Shown in pieces: positions 47,944 to 58,990 of a stretch of DNA of 64,000 nt (positions are counted from its first letter, which is position 1; each line of letters starts with the position of its first letter). Source of the DNA: Combretum micranthum (Eukaryota > Streptophyta > Magnoliopsida > Myrtales > Combretaceae); contig JAMXBD010001454.1 of NCBI GenBank assembly GCA_024138025.1, forward strand, positions 124,001 through 188,000. The letters are read 5' to 3'. The translations under genes and the position numbers were made by a program. The notes beneath the pieces are model-generated. The model made no database searches. It was not told where the DNA came from and worked only from the letters and a program-made list of their open reading frames with translations.

Positions 47944-49300
47944 CTAACCATTCATTAGGGACTTTGTCATGGTTCTACTAATTAATACCATAACAATCGT
48001 CTTCATTGGAGTCTCCTCTGATGCTTGATTCTTCATCATTGGCCGATTCACAGAGGTTTCATTGAGGGTTGCCAAGGCCATTCCAGAAGCTGCTTCATTG
48101 TTCTGGTGTTTAGCCTGTGACATGGTTGACATGATAAATCCTTTATCATGAAAGAAGGGGCTTTGTTGTTCAGGTGTTGACATTGTTGAGGCGCTGCTTG
48201 AATGGCTATTAATCCATTGGATAATAGCAGTCTCTTCAAGTTTGTCCCAAATTCTGTAGTTATCCACCATTTGACTTTGTATCTCTGGTGAGAATGGTTG
48301 CTGCATTATCGGTTCTATATTCATAGAACCAGCTCATTACCCATGAAACGTTGATATGTAAGAAAAACATCATTTCTTTCTTAAAAAACTTTTCATGAGG
48401 TTTTAAGGAGTAATTTTTTAGAAAGGCATCAAAACCTTTTCGTATTTAGGTGAAGGATCTCATTCACAGCTCCAAATTCATCCCACCAGCTTGCAAACCA
48501 GTAGGGGAGGTTTCTAGAAGAACATTTGTCAAAGAAGATGAGCCATGTATGAGTCCGTGTAGTATTCGAACGAAAGAAAGCATTCCACCAAGCCTGCTTA
48601 TAATCATAATAATTATATTGCATTCGGTGGTTAGGTTGAGCATTGGTGATTGGGATATTAAAGTTGATGGGTTCAAAGAATTGTTTTCCAAATGTGCTAG
48701 TCCATTCACTAAAGTTATAAACCTTGCAAATTCTAGCTGTTGAATAGAGGGTTATTCCATTTTGTTGAAAATGTTTAAAGAAAACTGATTGAGTTTCAGT
48801 TAAGATTTTCTCATAGAATTCCAAAGTTTTGAAAATGTCATTTGGAATAAAATGGAATTTTTCTGAAAACATTTTACTAGCATATTCATAAGGGTCTTTT
48901 TCAAATACATTTTCTCTGCTAGGAGGATATATTTGAAAATGGCTTTTATGAAAAATGCTGATTTTTGAACATTTTTGTGAGGGACAATTTCCTTTTGAGG
49001 AAGAAGCCACCTCAGTTATTTGAAAATTTTGGTGTGATTTCTTTCGAGAAAGAACCACACCTTCTTGTTGTGGTTTTATCAATGTATGAGATTTTTTACT
49101 AAGAGGTTTCTCTTCCTCTTCTGTACATTTTGCCACTAGGGCCATTGAAGGATTAGGTGTATTTTTTGCCTCAGGGCCTTTATGGAATTGGTGTTTGCTT
49201 GGCTAAGGGCCATTGCCAGTGCCTTGAACAATTCAGGGGTAAGAAATTGGGATAAATCTTCCGTTGATTGGGAAGATTTCTGAGAAGGGGATTGAACCAT
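47944..49300 (-). pseudogene. Caulimovirid second ORF, unknown function, frameshifted
   Basis: Downstream of RT-RNase H on the minus strand lies a separate reading region. Its main open part is 49145-48429 and a C-terminal part is 48324-47944, with frames changing near 49160 and around 48330-48440. The translated parts are Lys/Ser/Gln-rich at the start and then contain an aromatic-rich core ('WLIFFDKCSSRNLPYWFAS'). The tail is Ser/Met/Gln-rich. I recognise no domain. A second ORF of unknown function in this position is known for florendoviruses. It has no counterpart in unit B. Confidence 0.6.
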
Positions 49301-49368
49301 TTGAGATGGCTCATTTTTTGAGGGTTGAACCTCCTGAGAGGATGGTTCATTTATTGCAAAGGGTTTGG

Positions 49369-50472
49369 CTACATTAAGCCATGTTTTAATGTCTGTGAGA
49401 CCTTTCTTTTTTGGGGGTCTGCTTTCCCCTTTCCTTTGTCTTTCTTGGGAGGCATCTCCCTGCAGAAATTCACGGTGAGGAAGTCAGGTAGTGTATTGGT
49501 TTTTCCATTGATGTGTTCAATATCGAAATCAAAACAGGATAGAATTGATTGCCATCTGGCAAAAATCTGTTTAGAAGCCAAATTTTGAACATCATTTTGT
49601 AGAACATTTTTTGCTGACTTACAATCAACTTTTAAAAGAAATTTTTGATTTAACAAATCTCCTTGAAATTTTGAAATCGTTAAAACAATGGCTAAAATTT
49701 CTTTTTTGATAGTGGAGTAGTTCATTTGACATTCATTCCAATGTTTGGAGACAAACTGAACTACACATTCTTTTCCATTATTGACTTGTTTGAGAATACC
49801 ACCGTAACCAATATCGGACGCATCAGTTTCTACAATTTTTTGTAGAGATGGGTCAGCAATATTGAGGCAGGGTATCTCTTTGATTTTGGTTTTAATAAGT
49901 CTGACAACATTGGTATGTTTATCAGACCAAGGAGGAGGATTTTTCTTAAGCCTATCATGCAATGGTTTGCAGATAATACTTAAGTTAGGGAAAAAATCCG
50001 CGACATAATTAAGGCTTCCTAAGAACCTTTGGAGTTGGTTCTTATCCTTAATTTCATCAGGAATTTGGAAGTGAACTCTATTGACCTTTGGATTGGCAAT
50101 ATGGTTCCATTGTGGATGTTGAATCCCAAAAATCTGATTTTGGTTTGAAAAAGGGAAATTTTTGTTGGGGAAACAACAAGTCCATTTTTCTTGGCAACAT
50201 TCATAAATAATTTAACATGCTTGAAATGTTGATCTATGTTGGGAGAATATATCAACACATCATCAATATAAATTATTATGAAGTTGGAGAAATCATTGAA
50301 TATTTCATTCATGATTCTCTGGAACTCAGAAGGTGCATTCTTGAGACCGAATGGCATAACATTCCACTCATACTGCCCAAAAGGAACAGTAAACGCGGTT
50401 TTATATCTATCGGCTTCATTGATTTGAATTTGCCAGAATCCAGATTTCATATCAAATTTTTGAGAAGATTCT
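49369..50472 (-). pseudogene. Caulimovirid reverse transcriptase-RNase H, broken
   Basis: The minus strand encodes the palm of a caulimovirid RT: 'KSGFWQIQI', 'MPFGLKNAPSEFQRIM' and the catalytic 'YIDDVLIYS' (near 50258-50270) in the frame 50450-50019. A frameshift near 50050 then leads into the connection and RNase H domain (49962-49369), with 'ETDASDIGYGGIL', 'IKKEILAIVLTI' and 'FDFDIEHINGKTN'. The 5' part (RT fingers) and the protease are cut off at the 50472/50473 junction. A further frame change at the RNase H end runs it into the start of the next ORF. In life it would copy the pregenomic RNA into DNA; this copy cannot. Confidence 0.9.
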
Positions 50473-50900
50473 ACCAGTCTTTACACACAATCAGAGAAAA
50501 AACTCCTGAGCAATTCTCATCCCTCTCAAACACCCTCTCATCTCTCAAACACTCTCTCATCTCTCTCACTTACTCTCTCTTTCATACACATCTCTCTCTA
50601 TTAATTCTTATACCTTCTCCTTCATTCTCACTGGTCCCTCAAGGTTCACAGCACACACACATATGCTTCTGTCTTGAGGTATATGTTCCCCACCTTCAGT
50701 ATATTAATATATTTTCCATTCAATAAAGAATTTGTTTATGTTCTTGCTTTCTTTAATTATTGCTTCATAAGTAGACCCCTCTTGCTAATGAATACGTGGC
50801 GTGGTGGTTGAAATTTCTTATTATCTGTGTTATTCCTCATATCTTCTCATATATATTTCATCTTGTGTTTAATATATTGTTATTTGATCCTTAATACCTA
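50473..50900 (+). promoter_or_regulatory. Caulimovirid leader, copy 2 (no promoter)
   Basis: It begins mid-leader at ACCAGTCTTTACACAC and runs through the CTCTCAAACAC repeats, the AATAAA signal (50722-50727) and the AT-rich end into the primer site. The promoter and TATA box that precede this point in copies 1 and 3 are missing, being replaced by the inverted unit A. Confidence 0.8.
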
Positions 50901-50914
50901 TGGTATCAGAGCCA
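50901..50914 (+). other. Caulimovirid tRNA-iMet primer binding site
   Basis: TGGTATCAGAGCCA is the standard 3' complement of plant initiator tRNA-Met, from which caulimovirid minus-strand DNA synthesis starts. It is the only primer site in this insert. Copies 1 and 3 of the leader end at or before this point. Confidence 0.9.
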
Positions 50915-51137
50915 GGGAGAGGATATAGTTTGTAAAAAAAAAAAAAAAAGTAAAAAGTTATATTAAATTTTACTTGGGACGATTACCATTAGTGGTGATC
51001 CCAGAGTGAGACTAGCCTACTGGCCGGGCGTAAATCCTAGAGAGGTTGCTCTAGGTCATAATTTGGAAGTACAGTTTGGGATAAAAGTAGTCCTGTAAAA
51101 ATGTAATACAATTTTAGAAGAAAGTAGTTTTGTTATT
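50915..51137 (+). other. Caulimovirid untranslated segment between primer site and first ORF
   Basis: About 220 bases with no ORF. It includes an A-run (50934-50949) and a perfect 7-bp stem CCTAGAG/CTCTAGG with a 6-base loop (51036-51055). Confidence 0.5.
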
Positions 51138-51905
51138 ATGAATTTACTAAGAAGAACTATGTCCTCTTCTAGCTTTGCTCCCTCGGAGCAAGGTTCAGAA
51201 GATAATATTTTAAATCGAGATGAAATACATATGAAGGATTTTGATGAAGCCATAGATAATTGGAAAATTCCAAAGCTGGCTTACAATGAAATATATCAAA
51301 TGGCTAAGTGGAAAATCTTTTCCAAAAATGACTATGTTATAGCCACAGAAGAAAAGGATGTTCCTATTTCTGATGGCCTCACCTCTATGGAGATTCTTAA
51401 CAAAGAATCTATCAAAAAATATGCCAAGGACTGGAATTATATCCACATAGGTCTAGTTCAAGTAGGAGCTAAACCGCTTACTAAATTAGGCCTGGATACT
51501 TCCGTCCTCATGATACTCAGAGACTCTAGAGAACTAGAGTATGAAAGATCAATCCATGCTGCTATAGAAACTAGCCTGAGTAATGGTCCTGTCCAATTCG
51601 ATTGTCATCCTAATGTAACCATAGGGTTAAAGGATAAAACAATCATGAAGTCTTTAATCTTCAGATTAAGACTCACAACTACCGAATGTTGGAAGGATCA
51701 CTTCCAATGGCTGTAATATACAGGGTATATTACAAGCTTATGAAAACAGCTTTTGGATCTAAGGCTTTTAAGGTTGACAGGAGAGGTCAAACCTTATTAA
51801 TCAGACAGATCTTTCAAAAGCCAATGTTTCCATACCCAAAATGATTCAATGGAACCAAATCAATCTACCCCAGCAATGGGAAGTAGATAATCCTCTTCAA
51901 AAAGG
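51138..51905 (+). pseudogene. Caulimovirid movement protein region
   Basis: The open frame 51138-51716 begins MNLLRRTMSSSS and carries a 30K-superfamily movement protein domain as found at the N-terminus of caulimovirid polyproteins. Recognisable parts are 'IGLVQVGAKPLTKLGLDTS', 'LMILRDSRELEYERSI' and 'GPVQFDCHPN'. In a virus this protein lets the genome pass through plasmodesmata. The frame stops at 51716 and the coding signal goes on in other frames toward 51905. Confidence 0.75.
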
Positions 51906-51908
51906 ATT

Positions 51909-53204
51909 GTGTATAACACTGAACCAACCAATGTTATACAACATCCTGAAGGAAAAGTAACCATTCAGTTTTCTAGGAGATCTCTAGATCTACCCAGAAA
52001 TAATGTGGAAATTAGGACAATGTCATCTTCTTCTTCAAGAAGATCTTTTGACCTACCTCCACCTGTGATTACTATTCCTCCTCCGGTACCTCCTATGAAT
52101 GTTAGAGCTCCCCCAAATCAAAATAATCCTCCTTCTGTTGAAACTACTCTTGAAATTCCAAATCAAAGCAATCCGTCTTTGATAGGAATTGTGGCAGGAG
52201 ATAATGGTTTACCTAGCACCAACAAACTGATTATGAGGAACCAACTTACTCTGAGGTCCAAGGAGATGAACTCAATGTTCTAGATAAACCTTTCAAACCT
52301 GACAGAGAATATCTAAACAAAGAGTTTGGTTCAACCAAAAATAAGGAAATCATGAATTGGTATTTCAATACTTTTTCTGATTTTAAAAATGAAATCAAAG
52401 ATGAATATTACAAATTCATGTTTGATAATCAAATCCAAATATTATTCTTTGATTGGTTCCAGGAATATTATTTGGCCCCTAAACAAATCAATGTTATAAA
52501 CCATTGTTTTACTTGGCAGATTGGTGATGGACAAACAATTGAGTCCAACCATCCACCACTCACAATTAAAACAAGTTTATAAGAATAAGGAGATTACTCT
52601 GGCACCTTTCAAGTCTTCTGATAAAGAAGAAAATGGAATCAGGAAAATCATTGAGCAAAATAACTTTACCAATCAACATTTGCACACTATGGGCAAACAG
52701 TTAGACAGGATTGAAGTTATTTTGGACAATGATAAACCCAAAACCTTCCCAAATGATTCTTTATATGTTCCAAAAAATCCCTCTAAAGAATTTTTAAAAG
52801 CTTTAGAGAAAAAGGAAATTAAGACCCCTTTGATAAAACCTTTTGAATTACCTAAAAAACCTTCTAAAGAATTTTTAGAAGCTTTGAAAAGTAAATCAAA
52901 AGAAAAAACTGATTATAACAAAACCCCTAACACTGCCACATCCTCTTATACAAAACTCATGGGCTTGACCATTGAGGATACCCCTAACCAAAACATCAAT
53001 GTTTTAAATGAGACTGATAACGAATCAGTTAACAGCTCACTTTTTGAACAAATGAAGATTGATCAAATTAACAAAGTTACCTGGAAAGAACCCCAGAAAC
53101 TTTACTATCAGAGAGCAACCCCTCCTGATATTTTGATCGAAGAAAATGATGAAAACAATTATCAAAACAAATATTTGCAGGATCCACTTATGAATGGAAC
53201 ATAG
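51909..53204 (+). pseudogene. Caulimovirid polyprotein linker and pre-capsid region
   Basis: Three overlapping frames (51909-52283, 52280-52582, 52521-53204) continue the polyprotein. The first is Pro/Ser-rich, with 'PPPVITIPPPVPP'. The second has an aromatic segment ('IQILFFDWFQEYYLAPKQI'). The third is Lys-rich and contains two imperfect copies of 'NPSKEFLKALEKKE/KPSKEFLEALKSKS'. Frames shift about every 300 bases. The region lies where caulimovirids have the stretch between movement protein and capsid. Confidence 0.65.
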
Positions 53205-53245
53205 ATGGAGCCTCAGAACAAAAAATTCTTAATGTTTTAAATCAA

Positions 53246-54112
53246 ATGATAATGTTTTCAAACACCAACAAAACAAATGATACAAGTGATTATCACATCG
53301 CCATAATGATAATTTCCGGTTTTACTAGACAATTAAAAGGTTGGTGGGATAATTATTTGGATGATGAAAGAAGGAATTATGTTCTTACTTCATACAAAGT
53401 CGATGAAGAAGGAATAAAAATCCTTGATGAAAATGATGAACCTATTCCCCATATGGTTAATACTCTCATATATTCTATTAGCCAACACTTTATTGGTGAT
53501 CCATCTCATTTTAGAGACAGATCCCTAGAATTGTTGTCTAATATGAAATGTAAATCATTAGGAGAATTTCGCCAATATAAGGATGTATTCTTCCAAAGAG
53601 TCCTCCTTAGAAATGATTGTAATCAAGCTTTTTGGAAAGAAAAGTTTCTTGCAGGATTACCTAATCTTATAGGTGATCAAGTAAGAAATAAAATTAGAGA
53701 AGATTACAATGGTGAAATCCCTTATGATCAACTTTCATATGGAGAATTAGCCTCATATGTTTCTAAGATTGGAACAAATCTTTGCACCAATATCAGACTT
53801 CAAAAACAATTGAAGAATGAACAAAGAATAAAACACAAAAGTCTTGGGGACTTCTGTGCCCAATATGATCCCTCTTTTGAAAATAAAAAATCAAAAAATA
53901 AATGCACTGAATGTTTTTCTCATAAAAGATCTAAAAGAAATTTCAAAAAGAAGAAATTCTTTAAGAAAAACAAATATGAGAAAAAACAACAGAATAACAA
54001 ACCTTTCAAAAGGAAAGATAAACAATATTGGAAAAAACTTAAATGTTTAAATGTGGAAAAATTGGCCATACGGCAAAGTTCTGCAAAATCAACAACAAAA
54101 TCAATGAATTAA
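53246..54112 (+). pseudogene. Caulimovirid capsid protein region
   Basis: A 288-codon open frame with the wording of the caulimovirid capsid core: 'GFTRQLKGWWDNYLDDERR', 'MKCKSLGEFRQYKDVFFQRV' and 'FWKEKFLAGLPNLIGDQVR'. A very Lys-rich tail follows, a probable nucleic-acid-binding or nuclear-targeting segment. The frame shifts just where a CCHC knuckle should start. Confidence 0.8.
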
Positions 54113-54450
54113 ACCTTAATGAAGAAACAATAGAATACCTTCTACAAATTTTTGCAGAAAATGATTACTCCTCTGATTCTGATTCTATTTCTTCTTCTAA
54201 CAATGAAGGAATTCAAGTAAATGATATTGAATCCACTTCTTCGGAAGAAATATATGTTCTAACCAAAGAAAAAGAATATATTCTTTTAAAGTTAGATCAA
54301 ATGCCAGATTCCCAAAAACAAGAATACATTCAGAAAATAGAAAAGCAAAGTATGGATCATATCATACCAAAGCTTTCCTATAGTCTTAATGAAATTCTTG
54401 AAAAGGGAAAACCTAAACAAAAGAAGCCACTGGTGGAGATGCGGGGTATA
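54043..54450 (+). pseudogene. Caulimovirid CCHC zinc knuckle and acidic tail
   Basis: The frame 54043-54468 carries the second half of a zinc knuckle ('CGKIGHTAKFC'), offset by one frame from the preceding capsid frame. A Ser/Asp/Glu-rich stretch follows, like the acidic region after caulimovirid capsids. Coding sequence ends where the RT scrap and second promoter were joined. Confidence 0.75.
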
Positions 54451-54453
54451 AAA

Positions 54454-54485
54454 CCGATAGATATATAAAACCGCGTTTACTGTTC
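54454..54485 (+). other. 32-base scrap of RT between two deletion joints
   Basis: CCGATAGATATATAAAACCG and the following CGTTTACTGTTC match the reverse complement of 50383-50412 in unit A's RT, except for one extra AT. Its last eight bases, TACTGTTC, also occur in the viral promoter of copy 1, so they form a microhomology at the joint. Confidence 0.85.
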
Positions 54486-54981
54486 ACTACAGTATAACCC
54501 TTATTTCTTGTCTATATAAGCAGAATTCTTCTCACATACTCGACACCAGTCTTTACACACAATCAGAAAAAAAACTCCTCCGAGCAATTCTCATCCCTCT
54601 CAAACACTCTCTCATCTCTCAAACACCCTCTCATCTCTCTCACTTATTCTCTCTTTCATACACTCTCTCTCTCTATTAATTCTTATACCTTCTCCTTCAT
54701 TCTCACTGGTCCCTCAAGATTCACAGCACACACACATAAGCTTCTGTCTTGAGGTATATGTTTCCCACCTTCAGTATATGTAATATATTTTCCATTCAAT
54801 AAAGAATTTGTTTATGTTCTTGCTTTCTTTAATTATTGCTTCATAAGTAGATCCCTCTTGCTAAGGAATACCTGGTGTGGTGGTTGAAATTTCTTATTAT
54901 CTGTGTTATTCCTCATATCTTCTCATATATATTTCATCTTGTGTTTAATATATTGTTGTTTGATCCTTAATACCTATGTTT
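54478..54981 (+). promoter_or_regulatory. Caulimovirid promoter and leader, copy 3
   Basis: Contains the TATA box TCTATATAAGC (54511-54521), the CTCTCAAACAC repeats, AATAAA (54798-54803) and the AT-rich end. It terminates at 'CTTAATACCTATG', that is, at the first bases of the primer site in copy 2. Host-like AT-rich DNA follows. Confidence 0.8.
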
Positions 54982-56555
54982 AATATAAGAATTGTGTATA
55001 ATTAATATTTTTGTTAAAGAACTATCTATAATTATTATATTTTTTACGAAATTCCAAAAGATCCTCTCTTATAAATTTGCCTATATAATATTATATGATA
55101 TATAAGTGATTTTAATAGACATAAAAAGTATAAAATTTAAACCCGCATTGTATTGGTTTAGAAATATAGATTATTTCCTTTTGCAACGTGCTAACATAGG
55201 ATATGAGAGATACTCTTACTATAATTAGTATTTACTTCAATTTGGCAATAATGTTAATATCAAACTTGTAGATTTGTTACTCTTTTTACTAGTGTTGTCA
55301 GACTGGTGATGGAGTTTGGCATGGACGTATTAAAGAGTTAAAAATGATAGAACTGACTTGAATTGGGGTTAAATCGAACCGTTCTCAAAACTGGGTTCGG
55401 TTCAATGTGGGTGAAATCAACTTTGATGACATTGTTTTTACAAGGAAGAATTCATATTATGAAATATTTATGTAAATATATATTTTTATCCAAACCAATT
55501 CCATTCTCTTCTTATATTTTATATCAATCGCATGTAGTCGGGACAAGGCTCTCAATATGTAAACTACAATTTTATTACCACAGTATTTTAGCTTCAATTC
55601 TATAAAAAATAGACGTACCTTTTTATGGTTACAATGTGTACGCACACACACACACTTGAACTTAGGGATGAACGCAATTTGGTTTGGTTTAGTTTTAACT
55701 TGAACAAAATTAAACCATTTTTATCCGATTTGGTTTTTCATAACTGCGAATTAAATGGTATAGTTTGACTTGAGAATTATTCTAGACCATAAAATTTTGG
55801 TTTCATTTAGTTTAAATCATGTGTTGAATGGCCTATTATAATTTTAAAAAGTATATTTATATGACATGTAATCTTGTATAAAATATAATTTAATTATTTT
55901 TTAATTTTTTATTTAGAAGTGTATCCTTCATAAGAATGAAATTAAAATTTTCATATCATGTTTCAATTATTGTGGTGCATCTACAAGTAAAATAATTTTA
56001 GGTTTAGCTATTAGCATTTTGACCATTTTTTTTCTTTGTTTTATTAAATAATCCACTTCTATTACTTATTTACTTATTGGTTTATGTAACTGATAATGAG
56101 TTGATTAGAAGCACAATGAAGTGAAATTGCACGTCATACTGGGATAGAATATTCTAATTTTATCGAGTGCAGTATATCGTTGTAGTTTAGGATAATTCAA
56201 TAGAATGAGACTACTATATGATTACAGTTCTATGATAAATAAAATCTCTCCCTGCTCTAAGTTTTATATATTTATTTAGATAAATAATTAATTTCAAATA
56301 TTTTTGTTTATATTTGTATTAGTGACAAGAAATATATAATTGCAATCTCAATATAATGAATTTTTAATTTTAAGAAAAACCAGGTAAAATCACATACCAA
56401 AACAGTTTTTTTTTTGTGTTTGAAAAAATCACGAATTGAATCGTATAATTAGATTCAAATATTGAAAAAAAAAAAACTAAATTTTAATATGGGGTTCGAT
56501 ATGGTTCCAGGGACAGACTAAATAGAATTGCACCGTGCCCCCTCTTGTATGAAAA

Positions 56556-56586
<31 letters not shown>

Positions 56587-57479
56587 CAAATTGGTTTGGT
56601 TTGGGATATGGATTTGTTCCATTTGGTCGGCAATTGTGCCTTAATCTACTTATATTAATTAAGAATAAAATTTAAATTATTCCGTTTAGCTTTCAGTTCT
56701 GTGAAATTATATAGAGAAGAAAATATTCAGTTCATGGTTAGTACCATTATACTTATATATACTATTGACGTGGTACACATAATCGAAGTAGAAAAACTTA
56801 GACTCACTGATTGAAAAATTAGGAAATCACGATTTAAAGAGCTAATCCTGTTAGCTATAACCAAGCCAACAAGCTAAGCTATAATTGAATGCCACAAGAA
56901 TTTAATAATTCTTGATAGGTTTATAACAGTATAAACCCAAAATAATGTCGAAGTCAACAAATTTCATTCAATTAACAAATATTTCATCACATCCTTATCC
57001 TATATATAGGTATAAAATACATTCTCAATAATCTAGATTAAATACGAAACTAAAAGATACCTATAAACTAGGAAGTATCATAGAAAATGAAATAGCTTAG
57101 TTTGATAACAAGACAAATCGCATAAAGATGATAAAATAATGGCTTATTCCTTCACATAACCAAACCCATTACTGGAAATTAAAAGAAACTAAAAAATATG
57201 GAGTAAAGATAAAAACTAATATGAAAGAACAAAGAAATTGATAGAAACTAATCGATGTGAGTCGCTTAATCTACGAGTTGTCAACCAAGACCGCTTGACC
57301 TCGATTGGCCCTTCTTTGAGAGGATTCATTTTCGAATATTTTTCATCTGGTTAAGAGCATGAGTTACATTGGTTATGAAAAAGTCCAACAACAAAGAAAC
57401 AACCTTAAGCGGAATATTGCCTGAGTATTAGATGGCCTTTATACAATAAAACACACTACTCTTGCCCCCCTTTTGTTGC
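54982..57479. other. Intergenic; possible decayed hAT-type element at 55663-56541
   Basis: A segment starts 'TAGGGATGAACGCAATT' followed by GGTTTGGTTTAG and ends near 'GAATTGCACCGTGCCCC', loosely complementary ends. The flanking bases match only partly (CTTGAACT versus CTTGTATG), so this is weak. Further GGTTCGGTTC-type words lie at 55375-55410. A (TA)n run lies at 56559-56582. Short open frames are not recognisable. Confidence 0.35.
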
Positions 57480-57990
57480 TTATTTATTTTATTCTCTCGC
57501 ACCTCAGGAAGTCTCCTTTGAATCACTTAAGATTAGTGACTTATATGTACTTTTCAACCTTAATTGAACTTTGTAACCTGCTTTAGGTTTGATGGCAAAA
57601 ATAATATTCTTATTATCTTTAACAAAGAACAATGATTTTTGCACTAGTGTAACTCTCTTTACTTGTCAAACTGCCAAGGATGGCCTTAGAGAATGCGGAA
57701 AGCTACTTAGTACAACATCACATATTACCTCCATCAACATCACATATTGTCTCCATCATGATATTACATCATAGAAAATGTAACCAAACCCCACTTAGTT
57801 ACGATTCGCTTGCTTGTAGTCATTAAACTACTGCAACTGTTATGACACTTGGCATTTATGGTATGCAAATTTAACTTATCTACCAATATCTTACGACCAA
57901 CTTTATCACAACTCCCTCCATCAATAAATCATGTTGCCTAACTTATCATTAATAAGACATCAGGTATGAGATATATTCTATTTAAACTTC
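57480..57990 (-). pseudogene. Ty3/gypsy protease fossil
   Basis: The minus strand, in shifting frames, gives a DGGSC-type protease start near 57900-57920 ('VGRKILVDKLNLHT' follows) and, further on, 'FFVKDNKNIIFAIKP', matching the post-protease part of plant Ty3/gypsy polyproteins. It is opposite in orientation to the chromovirus fragment at 58101. No LTR is tied to it. Confidence 0.45.
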
Positions 57991-58100
57991 TCAACCTCAT
58001 CCTGATAGGAATCAGGGTGACATCAAGGGGATCAAAACATCCCAAAGTTGACATGGATGATCATGAACAAATGAGCAAATAAAAACTTTAAGTGGCAAGT

Positions 58101-58813
58101 TGTAGGACCTGTGTGTCGGCATCAAAGCCGTCAGCTTTTACTCTGTATGTCGTCGGCATAGGCCACTTAGGCCGCCACCTTTGGCTACCCTTCAAACATC
58201 ACATGTTCGAAATTTTTAAAGTCGCTTTCAAAGCCGCCAGCATATATGTTTAAGGCCACTAGCCTTTATGGATAAGCTGTTAGCTTATGTTTACAAATTT
58301 TGTTATTTTCTTTTATGTCTTCAGGGTTTCTTTTATAAGTTTCATATATAGTATTTCTTCCTTGTTTTGAAGATAGAAGTTTTTTCTGATATCTTGGAAG
58401 GATATTTCTTCTTGAGAGAGAGAGAGTTTTCTCTTGGATTGCAATTCATTGCAATATTTGATGAATATTGAAGTCTAGGTTTTCTTTATTCATTCTTGTT
58501 GATAGAATCATAGATTCTTTTGACACTGTTGTAGTTTTGTAATTTGTGGCGCATATCAGATTAGAATCCTTGTTACAAACAGCTTGGTTTTGTGATTTGT
58601 GAGTTATATTGGATTACAATTTCATGCATATCTTTTATCTTTTATCAGTTTATATTATCAATAAAAGCCTTAAAAAAGGATCATTTATTTTTGGTGAGAG
58701 TTTTAAAGAAAGATCTTTTCTTTCTTTTGTGAACTAGTTGTTTCTTGATAAAAAGGTCGAAGAACCCTAATTCGTGAAGGAAAGAATTTATGACCCCCAT
58801 TGGATTCCTATCA
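58101..58813 (+). repeat. 5' LTR of the chromovirus-like fragment
   Basis: TG...CA termini and an adjacent primer site define it. A TATA-like 'TTTTATAAG' occurs near 58332. It is a single copy in the window, so the boundaries rest on the termini and primer site alone. Confidence 0.5.
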
Positions 58814-58815
58814 TT

Positions 58816-58827
58816 TGGCATCAGAGC
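58816..58827 (+). other. Primer binding site (tRNA-iMet type, one mismatch)
   Basis: TGGCATCAGAGC differs from the standard TGGTATCAGAGC at one base and lies two bases after the LTR end. Confidence 0.7.
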
Positions 58828-58990
58828 TTGTGGTTTAGACCACTTTAATTTGGTAAGTTAACGTATCATCTTGATTTACATTTTTGATTTGGGGGTTGAG
58901 TTTGTGGCTGTGGTTGATTTGTATTTAGTGGTTGTGGGTAAATTGTGGTTGTGGTCATTTGAGATTTGAGATTTTTATTTTGCTAGAAAC

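Larger units (their letters stand above)
47214..54981. mobile_element. Endogenous caulimovirid (florendovirus-like), two head-to-head partial genomes
   Basis: A plant pararetrovirus insert made of two incomplete units. Unit A is on the minus strand (50472 down to 47214): RT, RNase H, a second ORF, then promoter/leader. Unit B is on the plus strand (50473-54981): leader, tRNA-iMet primer site, movement protein, capsid region, zinc knuckle, a 32-base RT scrap, then a second promoter/leader. Three related copies of the leader are present. There is no integrase and no true LTR pair, so this is not an LTR retrotransposon. The one-polyprotein plan plus a separate downstream ORF points to florendovirus or a close relative. 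Every reading frame is broken. Protease is not found in either unit. Confidence 0.88.

Noticed and set aside
50217..50726. Plus-strand 169-codon frame
   Set aside because: It is antisense to the viral RT and then runs through leader copy 2 across the inversion joint.
47214..54981. LTR retrotransposon with inverted LTRs
   Set aside because: The repeats are in both orientations and there is no integrase, TG...CA ends or target duplication. Movement protein and capsid identify a caulimovirid, and the repeats are its promoter/leader.
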